Below are positions 1 through 8,909 of a stretch of 64,000 bases of DNA, piece after piece. The notes beneath the pieces were generated by a model, which did no database searches, was not told the origin of the DNA, and saw nothing but the letters and a program-made list of their open reading frames with translations. The translations under genes and the position numbers were made by a program. This DNA comes from Saccharibacter floricola DSM 15669 (GTDB lineage: Bacteria; Pseudomonadota; Alphaproteobacteria; Acetobacterales; Acetobacteraceae), in the NCBI RefSeq assembly GCF_000378165.1, contig NZ_KB899337.1, positions 62,001 through 126,000 on the forward strand, read 5' to 3'. Each line of letters opens with the position of its first letter. Position 1 is the stretch's first letter.

Positions 1-3000
1 TGTGAGAAGGAGCCGTGGAGGGGCTGCGTCGAACCCATGAGCGCAGAGTTTGGGCGCAGCGCTCCATGAAGAGATAAATCACTGGCGTGGTAAAGAGGGT
101 GAGCAGCTGGGATAGCAGGAGGCCAAAGACAATCGAAACGCCAAGAGGACGCCGTAATTCTGCGCCTGTACCATGGCTCAAGACGAGTGGGAGAGCTCCG
201 AAGAGAGCGGCTAAGGTCGTCATGAGAATAGGGCGGAAGCGTAGCAGAGCGGCTCGTCGGATAGCATCAATGGGAGCCAGGCCTTCTTGACGTTCGGCAC
301 TGAGGGAGAAGTCGATCATCATGATCGCGTTCTTTTTGACGATACCGATCAGCAGAACAATGCCGATGATCCCCATAATATCCAGCGACATTCCAAAGGC
401 GTATAGTCCTAAGAGCGCTCCAATGGCTGCGGAAGGTAGCGTGGATAGGATCGTAACGGGATGGATGAAGCTTTCATACAAAATCCCCAACACAATATAA
501 ACGGCGACCAAAGCGGCGATGACAAGCCCGAGTTCATTGCCCAAAGAGTTCTTGAAAGCCGCAGCCGTCCCTTGGAAGGCCGTTTGGAAAGAGCCAGGAA
601 GGCCAATTTTATCGCGGATACGTTCAATCGCTGAGGTGGCTTCTCCCAGAGCATGTCCTTGGCGCACGTTGAAGGAGATCGTTGTGGCGGGGAATTGGCC
701 GTAATGGGTAATCAGCAGCGGTGAGAGCGTGCGTGAAAGCTGCGTGACTTGAGAGAGCGGCACCAAACCAGAGGTTGGTTGGCGTGCCGGTCCTGTTGTG
801 CTGCCTCCAGCAGCCGAAGAAATGCCGGGAAGATAAAGCTGAGAGAGGCTGTTTTGGCTGGTTTGAAAAACAGGGTCTGCTTCTAAAATAACGCGATATT
901 GGTTGGATTGAGTGTAAATCGTCGAGACTTGGCGCTGCCCAAAACTATCATAGAGTAGATTATCAACCGTTTGAGGCGTGATGGAATAGCGGGCGCCATT
1001 GGTGCGGTCCAGTGTGATCATGGCGGTAAGGCCATCCGATTGAAGGTCGGATGTCACACCATCAATGGAGGGTTCATTTTGCAGGGCAGCCATAAATTTT
1101 GGCACCCAGATGCCAAATTCGTCATAATCTGGCGTTTCCAGCATAAACTGATAGTGCATGGCAGAAACGGTGGAATCTAACGAGAGATCCTGAACCGGTT
1201 GTGTGTAAAGCTGCGTATCGACGATGTCGTGGCTTTCGGCTGAGAGGCGCTGAAGAATGGTATGAAGGTCGCTGCTGCGTTCTTCTTTGGGTTTTAGGTT
1301 GATGAGGAAGCGGCCCACATTAAGCGTCATGTTCTGCCCATCAACACCAACGAACGAGGAGAGGCTGACGACGTCTGGATCTTGTAAGAGACGGCGGCCT
1401 AACGCGGCTTGGCGTTCCTTCATGGCGTCAAAAGAAATATTGGGGCTCATGGACGAGATGCCCTGAATGACGCCCGTATCTTGTTCAGGAAAGAAGCCTT
1501 TAGGGATTTCCCATGCTAAAAAACCAGTGAGCAGAACGGTGCCGAGCGTGACGACGAGGGTCAGAGGTTGGTGGCGCAGCACGACGTCCAGAGCGCGGCC
1601 ATAGCGCTCGATGAGCGCATTCATAAAACGATTGACGTAAGAAGCGAAACGCTCAAGACGGCTCGGATGACCCGTCGTTTTATGCTCGCTGAGCATCCGT
1701 GCGCACATCATGGGCACAAGGGTGATGGAGACAATGGCTGAGAGCACAATCGTCACAGCGAGTGTCATAGCAAATTCGTGGAAAAGGCGGCCCACAACAT
1801 CGCTCATAAAGAGTAGTGGGATGAGCACTGCGATTAAGGAGACGGTGAGCGAGATAATCGTAAAGCCGATTTCTTGCGCACCCTTAAGGGCCGCAGTGCG
1901 TCGGTCATCACCAGCTTCAACAAAACGAGCGATATTTTCAATCACGACAATCGCATCATCCACCACAAAGCCGGAGGCGATGGTCAGGGACATGAGTGAG
2001 AGATTATCCAGCGAAAAGCCCAGCATATACATGGCCGCTAAGGTGCCGATGAGCGAGAGCGGGACCGAAAGACCGGGGATAATGGTTGCGGGGATGTTGC
2101 ATAGGAAAAGGAAGATCACCCCCACCACGAGCAGCATGGCCAGCACAAGCTCAAAGCCGACATCTTCAACAGAGGCACGGATAGTCGTGGTGCGGTCTGT
2201 AAGAGGCGTAATATTAATTCCGGGGGGAAGATCTTGGCGCAAACGAGGCAGAATGGCGCGTACGTTATCGGCAACTGAAATCACATTCGCACCGGGCTGC
2301 CGCTGCACATTGAGGATGAGCGCAGGCGTGCGATTAGCCCAAGCCGCGAGCTGGGCATTTTCAGCACCTTCGACGACTTGCCCGACGTCGCGCAGGCGTA
2401 TAGGGCCATTATTTTGGTAGGCAATGACTTGGTTCATTAACTGATCAACGGACTTAATTTGTCCATCAATCCGCAGAGATGTGGCATGTTGAGGGCCGTC
2501 AAAAGTCCCTGTGGGGGAATTGACGTTGATGGTGCCGATAATGGTGCGAACCGTATCAAGAGCAATCCCGTATGAGGTCAGTTTGGGGATGTTGATCTGG
2601 ATACGATAGGCCTTACGGTTTCCCCCCGATAATGTGACGAGGCCAACACCCGATATTTGACTAATTTTCTGCTCAAGACGCGTATTAACGTAATCTTCCA
2701 CTTCTGTCAGTGGCAGCGTTTTGGAGGTTATCCCAAGTGTTAATACGGGCGTGTCCGCTGGGTTGACCTTGGCATAGATTGGCGGCGCGGGAAGATCGCT
2801 CGGCAAGAGAGAGCCCGCGTTGTTAATGGCGGCCTGAACCTCTTGCTCGGCAATATCCATCTGCATATCCAGCCCAAAGCGTAGCGTGATGACTGACGCC
2901 CCGCCGGAGGATTGAGAGGTCATCTGATCGAGGCCCGCCATTTGCCCAAGCTGTGTCTCGAGCGGGGCCGTGACGGATGTGCCCATGACATCAGGGCTTG

Positions 3001-3160
3001 CACCCGGATAGAAGGTAGAAACTGTAATGGTTGGGTATTCGACTTGTGGGAGCGCTGAAATTGGGAGGAAATGGTAGCCCAATAGCCCTGCTAACAGGAG
3101 AGCGACCATCAGTAGGCTGGTCGCAACAGGACGCTCAATGAAGAGGCGGGAGGGATTCAC
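1..3160 (-). CDS. RND multidrug efflux permease (MdtB/AcrB family), C-terminus cut by window edge
   Basis: Inner-membrane proton-driven pump of the resistance-nodulation-division family, expected to work with the adaptor encoded just upstream and an outer-membrane channel not seen here. The frame stays open for 1053 codons to the window edge. Family members are about 1030-1050 residues, so only a few are missing. The N-terminus has the usual cytoplasmic FIERPVAT segment followed by the first membrane helix and the periplasmic motif YPGASP. The proton-relay pair DD lies in VVDDAIVVIEN at about residue 400. The second half repeats the fold. The start is a GTG at 3160: an in-frame TGA lies 12 bp upstream and FIERP follows directly. 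A GAAGG lies 11-15 bp upstream. Substrate range cannot be read from sequence; the MdtB/MdtC branch is my best guess. Confidence 0.93.
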   Translation of the reverse strand, partial: MNPSRLFIERPVATSLLMVALLLAGLLGYHFLPISALPQVEYPTITVSTFYPGASPDVMGTSVTAPLETQLGQMAGLDQMTSQSSGGASVITLRFGLDMQMDIAEQEVQAAINNAGSLLPSDLPAPPIYAKVNPADTPVLTLGITSKTLPLTEVEDYVNTRLEQKISQISGVGLVTLSGGNRKAYRIQINIPKLTSYGIALDTVRTIIGTINVNSPTGTFDGPQHATSLRIDGQIKSVDQLMNQVIAYQNNGPIRLRDVGQVVEGAENAQLAAWANRTPALILNVQRQPGANVISVADNVRAILPRLRQDLPPGINITPLTDRTTTIRASVEDVGFELVLAMLLVVGVIFLFLCNIPATIIPGLSVPLSLIGTLAAMYMLGFSLDNLSLMSLTIASGFVVDDAIVVIENIARFVEAGDDRRTAALKGAQEIGFTIISLTVSLIAVLIPLLFMSDVVGRLFHEFAMTLAVTIVLSAIVSITLVPMMCARMLSEHKTTGHPSRLERFASYVNRFMNALIERYGRALDVVLRHQPLTLVVTLGTVLLTGFLAWEIPKGFFPEQDTGVIQGISSMSPNISFDAMKERQAALGRRLLQDPDVVSLSSFVGVDGQNMTLNVGRFLINLKPKEERSSDLHTILQRLSAESHDIVDTQLYTQPVQDLSLDSTVSAMHYQFMLETPDYDEFGIWVPKFMAALQNEPSIDGVTSDLQSDGLTAMITLDRTNGARYSITPQTVDNLLYDSFGQRQVSTIYTQSNQYRVILEADPVFQTSQNSLSQLYLPGISSAAGGSTTGPARQPTSGLVPLSQVTQLSRTLSPLLITHYGQFPATTISFNVRQGHALGEATSAIERIRDKIGLPGSFQTAFQGTAAAFKNSLGNELGLVIAALVAVYIVLGILYESFIHPVTILSTLPSAAIGALLGLYAFGMSLDIMGIIGIVLLIGIVKKNAIMMIDFSLSAERQEGLAPIDAIRRAALLRFRPILMTTLAALFGALPLVLSHGTGAELRRPLGVSIVFGLLLSQLLTLFTTPVIYLFMERCAQTLRSWVRRSPSTAPSH

Positions 3161-3215
3161 GCGGCAGAACCTTCAGACAGCAAGGGCATCAATAATAAAC
3201 AGCGAAGCAAACACA

Positions 3216-4397
3216 TTATGGGGTGGCTTGCCCCTCTGTGGGGGCGCTGCTTGGGGCGATAAAAACTTTACTCCCGGGGCGGAGGTGGTTGATCCCATCG
3301 GTAACGACTTTTTCACCCTCCTGAAGGCCAGATTGAATGACGGTATCAGTATCGTTGCTATAGCCAGTTTTGACCGTGCGGATTGAGACCGTCATATCCT
3401 TGTCGACAACGTAGAGGAAGGTGCCATCAGGGCCCGTTTGAACCGAACTACCAGGAACGATCAGGGCTTTTTGGAGTGTTTGTACGAGAAGATGGGCATT
3501 GACGAATTCATTAGGGAAGAGGCGTTCATCTTCGTTTGTGAAAATACCGCGTAGACGAACAGTTCCCGTAGCCGTATCAATTTGGCTATCCAGCGCTTTA
3601 ACCGTTCCCGAGGCGAGTTTTTGTGAGTTATCGCTATTCCACGCCTCGACGGGAAGGCTGTCATGCGTTCTGAGCTGTTCTTGCACGCTGGGCAAGTCAT
3701 TCTGAGGCAAGGTAAAGATGACAGAGATAGGCTGCATCTGCGTGAGGGTCGTTAAACCGCCTGACTGCCCAATAGTCACATAATTTCCCGCATCAAGTGC
3801 ACGAATACCGACACGTCCATCAACAGGGGCGATGATATGACAGTACATCACATTAAGTTCAGCATTGCGGACATTGGCTTCATCGACTTTTACCTGTCCT
3901 TCAAGTTGCTGGACGGTAAATTCTTGGTCTCGCGCTGTCATGGCGGCAACGGAGTTTTGACGAATCAGGCGTTGATAACGCGCATTGTCAACGCGAGCCC
4001 GTGCGAGTTGTGCGCGGTCGGCTGTGAGTGTTCCTTCATATTGATGTAAAGAAGCTTCATAAGGACGTGGGTCAATAAGCTCGAGAATGTCACCTCGGTG
4101 AACATGCTGCCCCTCTTGGTAATAGACCGTGAGAATATGGCCATTAACGCGGGGTGTGATGGTCACATTCGTAATGGGAACGACGGTGCCCAGAAGCTGT
4201 AAAATAACAGGAACATCTTTACGATGTGCGGGAACCACAGCCACCGCTTGCGGCGCCCCTTGTGCTGAAGAGGGGTGAGATTTTTTAGAGGAGGAGTGTG
4301 TGTAGAAAAGACGCAGCCCAACAAGGAGAAGGAGTACACATCCTATAACCACCCAGACAATACGATAGCGAGAGCGGGCTGGAGGATTGGTGCTCAT
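3216..4397 (-). CDS. RND efflux periplasmic adaptor subunit (HlyD/MdtA family)
   Basis: Membrane-fusion protein linking the RND permease to an outer-membrane channel; 393 residues, normal for the family. One N-terminal membrane anchor (about residues 10-27) precedes the periplasmic part. Then come the lipoyl/biotinyl-like half motif (PRVNGHILTVYYQEGQHV), an alpha-helical hairpin (about residues 125-175), the second lipoyl half (IIAPVDGRVG) and the beta-barrel and membrane-proximal domains. It lies 55 bp upstream of the permease gene on the same strand, so the two form an operon. No lipobox cysteine is visible, so it is anchored by the helix and is not a lipoprotein. No regulator gene lies next to the operon in this window. 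Confidence 0.93.
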   Translation of the reverse strand: MSTNPPARSRYRIVWVVIGCVLLLLVGLRLFYTHSSSKKSHPSSAQGAPQAVAVVPAHRKDVPVILQLLGTVVPITNVTITPRVNGHILTVYYQEGQHVHRGDILELIDPRPYEASLHQYEGTLTADRAQLARARVDNARYQRLIRQNSVAAMTARDQEFTVQQLEGQVKVDEANVRNAELNVMYCHIIAPVDGRVGIRALDAGNYVTIGQSGGLTTLTQMQPISVIFTLPQNDLPSVQEQLRTHDSLPVEAWNSDNSQKLASGTVKALDSQIDTATGTVRLRGIFTNEDERLFPNEFVNAHLLVQTLQKALIVPGSSVQTGPDGTFLYVVDKDMTVSIRTVKTGYSNDTDTVIQSGLQEGEKVVTDGINHLRPGSKVFIAPSSAPTEGQATP

Positions 4398-4742
4398 GGG
4401 CGTTTGTCTCTTCCTCGTAAAACAGGGATATTCCTCTATAGCGTTGAGTTTCGCAATAATTCAATTGGTGGGGAAGTTACGTGTTTTTAATACGGCCTTA
4501 AATTCTAGGCTTTTGGTTGGGAAATAGTACGTTTTTCCTTCGTGGGAGGTAAGTGGTTTGCACGCATTTTCATAAAATAATAACATGAGCTTATGATACT
4601 GTCATGGAGCATAACCGTTTTTACCTCTTGTAGTTTAACTAGAGCAGTTTCATATCTCTTAAGTAGGTTATGTTACAGTACGTAGTCGAGTGTAACGTGG
4701 GGGTGTAGAGCTCCTGAAGTTGCGCATAACAAGGAGACAATC
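4398..4742. other. Divergent intergenic region between efflux operon and csbD-like gene
   Basis: About 345 bp without a credible gene. It is AT-richer than its surroundings and must carry the promoters of the efflux operon (leftward) and the csbD-like gene (rightward). A GTTACA/TGTAAC inverted pair with a 13-bp gap lies at 4672-4696, 47-71 bp before the csbD-like start. I cannot assign it to a regulator. An AAGGAG ribosome binding site lies at 4731-4736. Confidence 0.5.
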
Positions 4743-5033
4743 ATGGTCGGTACAACACAAAACAAGGCAGAAGGTTTGCTTGATGAGGCAACTGGTCGTG
4801 TAAAAGACGCCGTCGGTGGTGCAACAGGTGACCTTGGAAAGCAGGTTGACGGTAAATTTGACCAGGCTGCAGGAAAAGCGCGTCAGGAATTTTCTGACTT
4901 GTATGATGCGAATGAAGGCGCAGTAGAAGCGGCGACATGTTTTGTTCGTGAGCGGCCGCTTGTTTCTCTCCTGATTGCTTCGTTGGTTGGTCTCGTGATT
5001 GGACGTTTAGTCCTCAAGCGCTGCAAGTCCTAA
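4743..5033 (+). CDS. CsbD-like stress-response protein with C-terminal membrane anchor
   Basis: A 96-residue protein of unknown exact function. Residues 8-50 are hydrophilic, lysine/aspartate/glycine-rich and repetitive (NKAEGLLDEATGRVKDAVGG), as in the CsbD family of general stress proteins. The C-terminus (about residues 72-92) is one hydrophobic helix with the glycine pattern LVGLVIGRLVL, as in DUF883/ElaB-type proteins. It may therefore be a CsbD/DUF883-like hybrid that sits on the inner membrane. The ATG follows AAGGAG with 6 bp spacing. The gene is monocistronic, with a hairpin downstream. Many proteobacteria induce such genes in stationary phase or osmotic stress; nothing in this sequence proves that here. 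Confidence 0.75.
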   Translation: MVGTTQNKAEGLLDEATGRVKDAVGGATGDLGKQVDGKFDQAAGKARQEFSDLYDANEGAVEAATCFVRERPLVSLLIASLVGLVIGRLVLKRCKS

Positions 5034-5091
5034 AAGCGTAGGCGACGTGCGCAGAACTCCTCTTTAAGAGGGGGGTTAGCTTGTATGTGAA

Positions 5092-5140
5092 TAAAATAGG
5101 CTTTCGGGGCGCTTTATATCGCTTTGGAAGCCTATTTTAT
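5092..5140 (+). terminator. Hairpin downstream of csbD-like gene
   Basis: The arms AAATAGGCTT and AAGCCTATTT pair perfectly around a loop of about 22 bases, ending in a short T-rich stretch. It lies about 60 bp after the csbD-like stop codon. The long loop makes it a weaker candidate than the other terminators in this window. Confidence 0.6.
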
Positions 5141-5189
5141 GATAGGTACGCGTTCTCATAGTGTGTAGACAACGTCAAAAGAGGCCCGG

Positions 5190-5915
5190 TTGTCATTTAT
5201 GGAATGGTTTTACGAACAGAATGGTCAGCAAGTCGGCCCCGTATCGCGGACTGAAGTTATCCGTTTGATTGTACAACGACGTATACAGCCCCATACTTTG
5301 GTATGGACGCCTGACTTTGGCGACCAGTGGCGTCCGGCGATCAAAGCTGGTCTTATGGTTTCTCTTTCTGGGCGGTTCCGGCACAATAATGCGGCGGAGA
5401 GCGATGAGCAGGGGGATAATCACACAGCGGCTCTTCCCTCTCTTTGGGCGTGGATTTATCTGATTGTCCCAAATGGGTTGGCATTGCTGATTCAATATAT
5501 TGCTTACACAAAAGGCACGATTGAGACACCTTTGCTTCCGGTTCTGTTTGTCTATGCTATTTCTTTTATAGCACTCATGATGGACCGTCGCATTTTGCAA
5601 GCATCAGCGGTGCAACCTCCTTCTGTGTGGTGGTATTTTTTCTTTCCGGGGTATTTTATCATGCGCCGGGAGCGACTTGGCCGCGGGCGGGTTCTTGCTG
5701 CGTGTGCGGTTTTAGTTTTTGCATTAAAGGTAGCTGCTTCTCTTTCTTTATCATGGCCGATTTTAGAAAAGATGGTTCATACCAATATGACGCAGATGCA
5801 GCAGGGTACACATGCTCCTCAGCAGCAGAAGGTTCCTTCTCAACCTCCTGCATCTTCCCAGCCGCATACAGATGACGGGAAAGATCCTTCGTCGGAAAAT
5901 GATACGACGATTTAG
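5190..5915 (+). CDS. GYF_2 (DUF4339) domain membrane protein
   Basis: A 241-residue protein. The N-terminus (about residues 4-55) has the GYF_2 pattern: WFYEQNGQQVGPVSRTEV, then a conserved tryptophan region (TLVWTPDFGDQWRPA). This domain is often joined to membrane helices in bacteria and is thought to bind peptides. Three or four hydrophobic segments follow between about residues 85 and 195. The tail is low-complexity and rich in Q, P, S and T. The TTG at 5190 is preceded by GAGG with 5 bp spacing; an in-frame ATG at 5199 is the alternative. The gene stands alone between two terminators. Its biological role is unknown. Confidence 0.75.
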   Translation: MSFMEWFYEQNGQQVGPVSRTEVIRLIVQRRIQPHTLVWTPDFGDQWRPAIKAGLMVSLSGRFRHNNAAESDEQGDNHTAALPSLWAWIYLIVPNGLALLIQYIAYTKGTIETPLLPVLFVYAISFIALMMDRRILQASAVQPPSVWWYFFFPGYFIMRRERLGRGRVLAACAVLVFALKVAASLSLSWPILEKMVHTNMTQMQQGTHAPQQQKVPSQPPASSQPHTDDGKDPSSENDTTI

Positions 5916-5942
5916 CATAATCGTTTAAAGCGTTGAGATGAG

Positions 5943-5985
5943 AAAAAACCCATCGGCCCTTTAACGAGGCCGGTGGGTTTTTGTT
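5943..5985. terminator. Rho-independent terminator after the GYF-domain gene
   Basis: Stem ACCCATCGGCC/GGCCGGTGGGT with a 7-8 base loop, an A-run on the left and TTTTTGTTTG on the right. It can therefore act in both directions. One G-T wobble lies in the stem. Confidence 0.85.
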
Positions 5986-6087
5986 TGAAGTATGGGGAAT
6001 AGAAGTGTGATGAAGGGGAAATAACAGGGCGGTAGAAATATTTTATACCTTGACATGCCTATTTTATAAAAAAAGGGCTTCCCTTTC

Positions 6088-6113
6088 GACTCGGAGTGAT
6101 TCAGAAACGACTC
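6088..6113. promoter_or_regulatory. Cluster of three GANTC methylation sites upstream of rnhB-ccrM
   Basis: GACTC at 6088, GATTC at 6098 and GACTC at 6109, so site starts are 10 and 11 bp apart, about one helical turn each. They end 45 bp before the rnhB start codon, in the leader of the operon that encodes the GANTC methyltransferase. Random sequence would give one site per 256 bp. In Caulobacter, GANTC methylation near the ccrM promoter affects its expression. A similar feedback here is my inference. Confidence 0.6.
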
Positions 6114-6158
6114 GTGGAGTAACCGTGTCGTTATGTATGACGAGTAAGAGGGGCAATA

Positions 6159-6794
6159 ATGCCAGATTACGAGCTTGAAAGAAAATATGGCGGGCTTGTT
6201 GCTGGCGTTGATGAAGTAGGTCGTGGGCCTTTGGCAGGGCCGGTTGTTGCGGCAGCTGTGGCCTTTAGACAAGCACCATCTTCTGAGCTGTCTCTTTTAC
6301 TGGATGATTCTAAAAAGCTTACGACCCGTAAGAGAGAGAAGGCGTATCAGGCGCTCTGCCAGAGCCAAGAGGCGTATTGGGCGCTGGGCGCGGCATCGGT
6401 CGATGAAATTGACCAGATCAATATCGGCCAAGCCTGCTTCCTTGCGATGAAGCGTGCTGTTGATCGCTTGGCGCTCATTATGGGGAGGGCTCCAGACTTA
6501 GCGCTAGTTGATGGCAACCGTGCGCCCCAGCTTCTTTGCCCCGTTACAACGGTGATTGGTGGAGATGGGGTTAGCCTTTCCATTGCAGCGGCTTCTGTAT
6601 TAGCGAAGGTGGTGCGGGATCGGATGATGGCACGTTTGGCGATACGCTATCCGGGTTACGGTTGGGAGCGTAATGCGGGTTATGGCACGGTTGCTCATAT
6701 GACAGGTCTTAAAACGGAGGGAGTAACCCTCCATCATCGGCGTGCGTTTGCTCCCATACGGCGCCTGATAGAAGCAGAGGTTCGCGTAGCATGA
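6159..6794 (+). CDS. rnhB: Ribonuclease HII
   Basis: Cytoplasmic endonuclease that cuts RNA in RNA-DNA hybrids and starts removal of single ribonucleotides from DNA. It has 211 residues, typical for bacterial RNase HII. The catalytic Asp-Glu pair is in [14 protein letters not shown] (D18, E19). The further acidic residues are in ALVDGN at about residue 120 and in the [14 protein letters not shown] region. The ATG has GAGG 7-8 bp upstream. Its last 4 bp overlap the ccrM start (ATGA), which suggests translational coupling. The rnhB-ccrM pairing is common in alphaproteobacteria. Confidence 0.97.
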   Translation: MPDYELERKYGGLVAGVDEVGRGPLAGPVVAAAVAFRQAPSSELSLLLDDSKKLTTRKREKAYQALCQSQEAYWALGAASVDEIDQINIGQACFLAMKRAVDRLALIMGRAPDLALVDGNRAPQLLCPVTTVIGGDGVSLSIAAASVLAKVVRDRMMARLAIRYPGYGWERNAGYGTVAHMTGLKTEGVTLHHRRAFAPIRRLIEAEVRVA

Positions 6795-7876
6795 CAGCCG
6801 AAATGCCCATTAACCGGATTCTTCGCGGTGAGTGTGTGGAGGTCATGAAAGACCTGCCTGATGGAAGTGTGGACTGCGTGTTTGCTGATCCGCCTTATAA
6901 CCTACAGCTTCGTGGAGAGCTCCGTCGGCCTGATGAGACTGTGGTTGATGGTGTTAATGATGCGTGGGATAAATTCGCCGATTATAAAACCTACGATGAT
7001 TTTACCCGTCAGTGGCTGAGCGAAGCGCGGCGCGTGCTTCACAAGGATGGAACGCTTTGGGTTATCGGCTCTTATCACAATATTTTCCGGATTGGGGCGA
7101 TCCTTCAGGATCTCGGCTATTGGATTTTGAACGATATTGTCTGGCGGAAGTCGAACCCAATGCCCAATTTCCGTGGGCGGCGTTTTACCAATGCCCACGA
7201 GACGTTAATTTGGGCAGCTCGAAGCCCGCAAAGCAAATATCGCTTTAATTATCAGGTGATGAAGGCGCTCAATGACGACCTTCAGATGCGTTCAGACTGG
7301 TATTTGCCCCTGTGCACGGGTAATGAGCGTTTACGTAATGATCATGGGGTAAAGCTTCATCCAACACAAAAGCCGGAGAGCTTGCTCCATCGTGCCTTGC
7401 TAGCGGCAACGACAGTTGATGATGTGGTGTTGGATCCTTTTTGTGGCACAGGGACGACGCCAGCTGTCGCTAAACGTTTGGGGCGCCGCTATCTTGCGAT
7501 TGAGCGCCATCCTGATTATGTCAAAGCGGCCGAACAGCGCCTTGAAGAGACGCAGCGTTTACCTGCAGATCAGCTTGAAGTCACACCAGCGAAGCGTGAA
7601 ATGCCGCGCATTCCATTCGGGTCGTTTGTGGAAAGTGGAACGTTGCCACCCGGAACAGTACTCCATGACCGTCAGCGTCGTTTAAAGGCGACTGTGGCGC
7701 CGGATGGCACGTTGGTTTCTGGGAAGCATCGGGGGTCTATCCATAAACTTGGGGCTCTCTTGACCCAGGCAGCGTCCTGCAATGGATGGACATTTTGGTA
7801 TTTTGAGCGTGATCAAAAATGGATCCCGCTTGATACGTTGCGTCAAGAGAGTTACGCGCTCCGTCAAACGGCGTAA
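6791..7876 (+). CDS. ccrM: Cell-cycle-type adenine-specific DNA methyltransferase (GANTC)
   Basis: Transfers a methyl group from S-adenosylmethionine to adenine in GANTC. In alphaproteobacteria this orphan (no restriction partner) methylase links replication state to transcription. It has 361 residues, matching CcrM. Catalytic motif IV DPPY is at residues 33-36 and the SAM-binding motif DPFCGTGTT at about 215-225; this order is the beta class. The C-terminal 80-90 residues ([15 protein letters not shown] onward) form the extra domain typical of CcrM and needed for DNA recognition. The start overlaps the rnhB stop, and no restriction gene is adjacent. The GANTC cluster at 6088-6113 may regulate the pair. 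Confidence 0.95.
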   Translation: MTAEMPINRILRGECVEVMKDLPDGSVDCVFADPPYNLQLRGELRRPDETVVDGVNDAWDKFADYKTYDDFTRQWLSEARRVLHKDGTLWVIGSYHNIFRIGAILQDLGYWILNDIVWRKSNPMPNFRGRRFTNAHETLIWAARSPQSKYRFNYQVMKALNDDLQMRSDWYLPLCTGNERLRNDHGVKLHPTQKPESLLHRALLAATTVDDVVLDPFCGTGTTPAVAKRLGRRYLAIERHPDYVKAAEQRLEETQRLPADQLEVTPAKREMPRIPFGSFVESGTLPPGTVLHDRQRRLKATVAPDGTLVSGKHRGSIHKLGALLTQAASCNGWTFWYFERDQKWIPLDTLRQESYALRQTA

Positions 7877-8019
7877 GAGAGGAGTGTCACAAGATCTCTG
7901 TCGTTGGGTCTGGCATTATATGGTGGTGGATAAAGCCGGATGGCATGAGCTGAGGTGGTTGGATTACCGTTTATGATCGCGTGTCTGTTTATCAATGCTT
8001 GGTGATTTAAACGTGATGT

Positions 8020-8061
8020 AAAAAAGGGGGAGTGCCAGATAGTGGCACTCCCCCTTTTTTT
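8020..8061. terminator. Strong bidirectional terminator between ccrM and the ankyrin gene
   Basis: Perfect 17-bp stem (AAAAAGGGGGAGTGCCA with its complement) around the 5-base loop GATAG, with A- and T-runs on the two sides. It serves the convergent ccrM and ankyrin genes. Confidence 0.93.
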
Positions 8062-8105
8062 AGGACTGATAGAGCCCATGCACGTTATTAAATAGGCTGG
8101 CAATA

Positions 8106-8819
8106 TTATGGCTGTGGGGTCAGCTTATGGCGCACAACATTCATTCGGGTATGACGCACATGCGGACGTGGTGCTGGGGCTGTGCTGGGGTGCGGCGCGT
8201 TAGGATCACCAAAGCCTAAGAAGCCCATATCAGGCTGTGGGCGTCCGGGATCGTCAAAGGTGCGTGCCGTCGGTGCAACGGCGGAAATACCTGTGCTTCC
8301 CTCAACATTAAGATGACCATTGCCGTGCTCTTGGGTGATCGCATCATGCTTGACATCGGTCGTAATACGCCCATCAGGGTTGTAGGTGCGCAAGGATAGA
8401 AGAAGGAACATGATGTCATTGCGGCCAAGATCAATCGCGAGGTCAAGCGGTGTCTGGTCTAGGACATTATGGGCGTTCATATCCGCCCCGCGGCTTAAGG
8501 CTTCTTTCGCTGCGATGAGGGAGCCACGATTAACAGCGTCAAAGAGGGCCCCCGTTGGGTTGAGATCCATACGGGAATGGCCTTGGTCTGAATCTTCAGA
8601 ATCAGACCCCGGCAGAGCGGATGGAGGTGCTGCGCGACGGGCCGCTTTACGAGCCTCAGCTTTTTTTTGGGCGTCCATAGCCTCTTGTTCCGCCTCTGCT
8701 TCATCAGCGGACTGAGCATGAGCGGCGTGCCATGGCGTAAAAGCCAAGGGAGCAAAGGCAAAAGCCGCAAGAAAGAATAAATGCGGCAGACGGGGCAAGG
8801 CAGGAACGAACGATCGCAT
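8106..8819 (-). CDS. Exported ankyrin-repeat protein
   Basis: A 237-residue protein. A signal peptide is visible (RSF start, hydrophobic LFFLAAFAFAPLAF, then a likely cleavage after AHA near residue 35). Next comes a charged Ala/Glu/Lys stretch (about 36-80). About two ankyrin-type repeats follow at 90-150: GALFDAVNRGSLIAAKEALS and the DQTPLDLAIDLGRNDIMFLL pattern. The C-terminus is rich in Pro and His. Ankyrin repeats bind proteins, so a periplasmic interaction role is likely; the partner is unknown. It lies 90 bp downstream of the VWA/MoxR operon on the same strand and could be its last member. Confidence 0.7.
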   Translation of the reverse strand: MRSFVPALPRLPHLFFLAAFAFAPLAFTPWHAAHAQSADEAEAEQEAMDAQKKAEARKAARRAAPPSALPGSDSEDSDQGHSRMDLNPTGALFDAVNRGSLIAAKEALSRGADMNAHNVLDQTPLDLAIDLGRNDIMFLLLSLRTYNPDGRITTDVKHDAITQEHGNGHLNVEGSTGISAVAPTARTFDDPGRPQPDMGFLGFGDPNAPHPSTAPAPRPHVRHTRMNVVRHKLTPQP

Positions 8820-8909
8820 GATGGAGAGTATAGCCTCTTCTCAAGCCGGAAGCGAATAAAGGATACTGTCGTAACAGTGATAATACATTTCAATAAGCTC
8901 TTCTACCGA

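Noticed and set aside
4672-4696. GTTACA/TGTAAC inverted pair before the csbD-like gene
   Set aside because: Only six bases per arm with a 13-bp gap; expected by chance in AT-rich intergenic DNA. Noted in the region entry but not called an operator.
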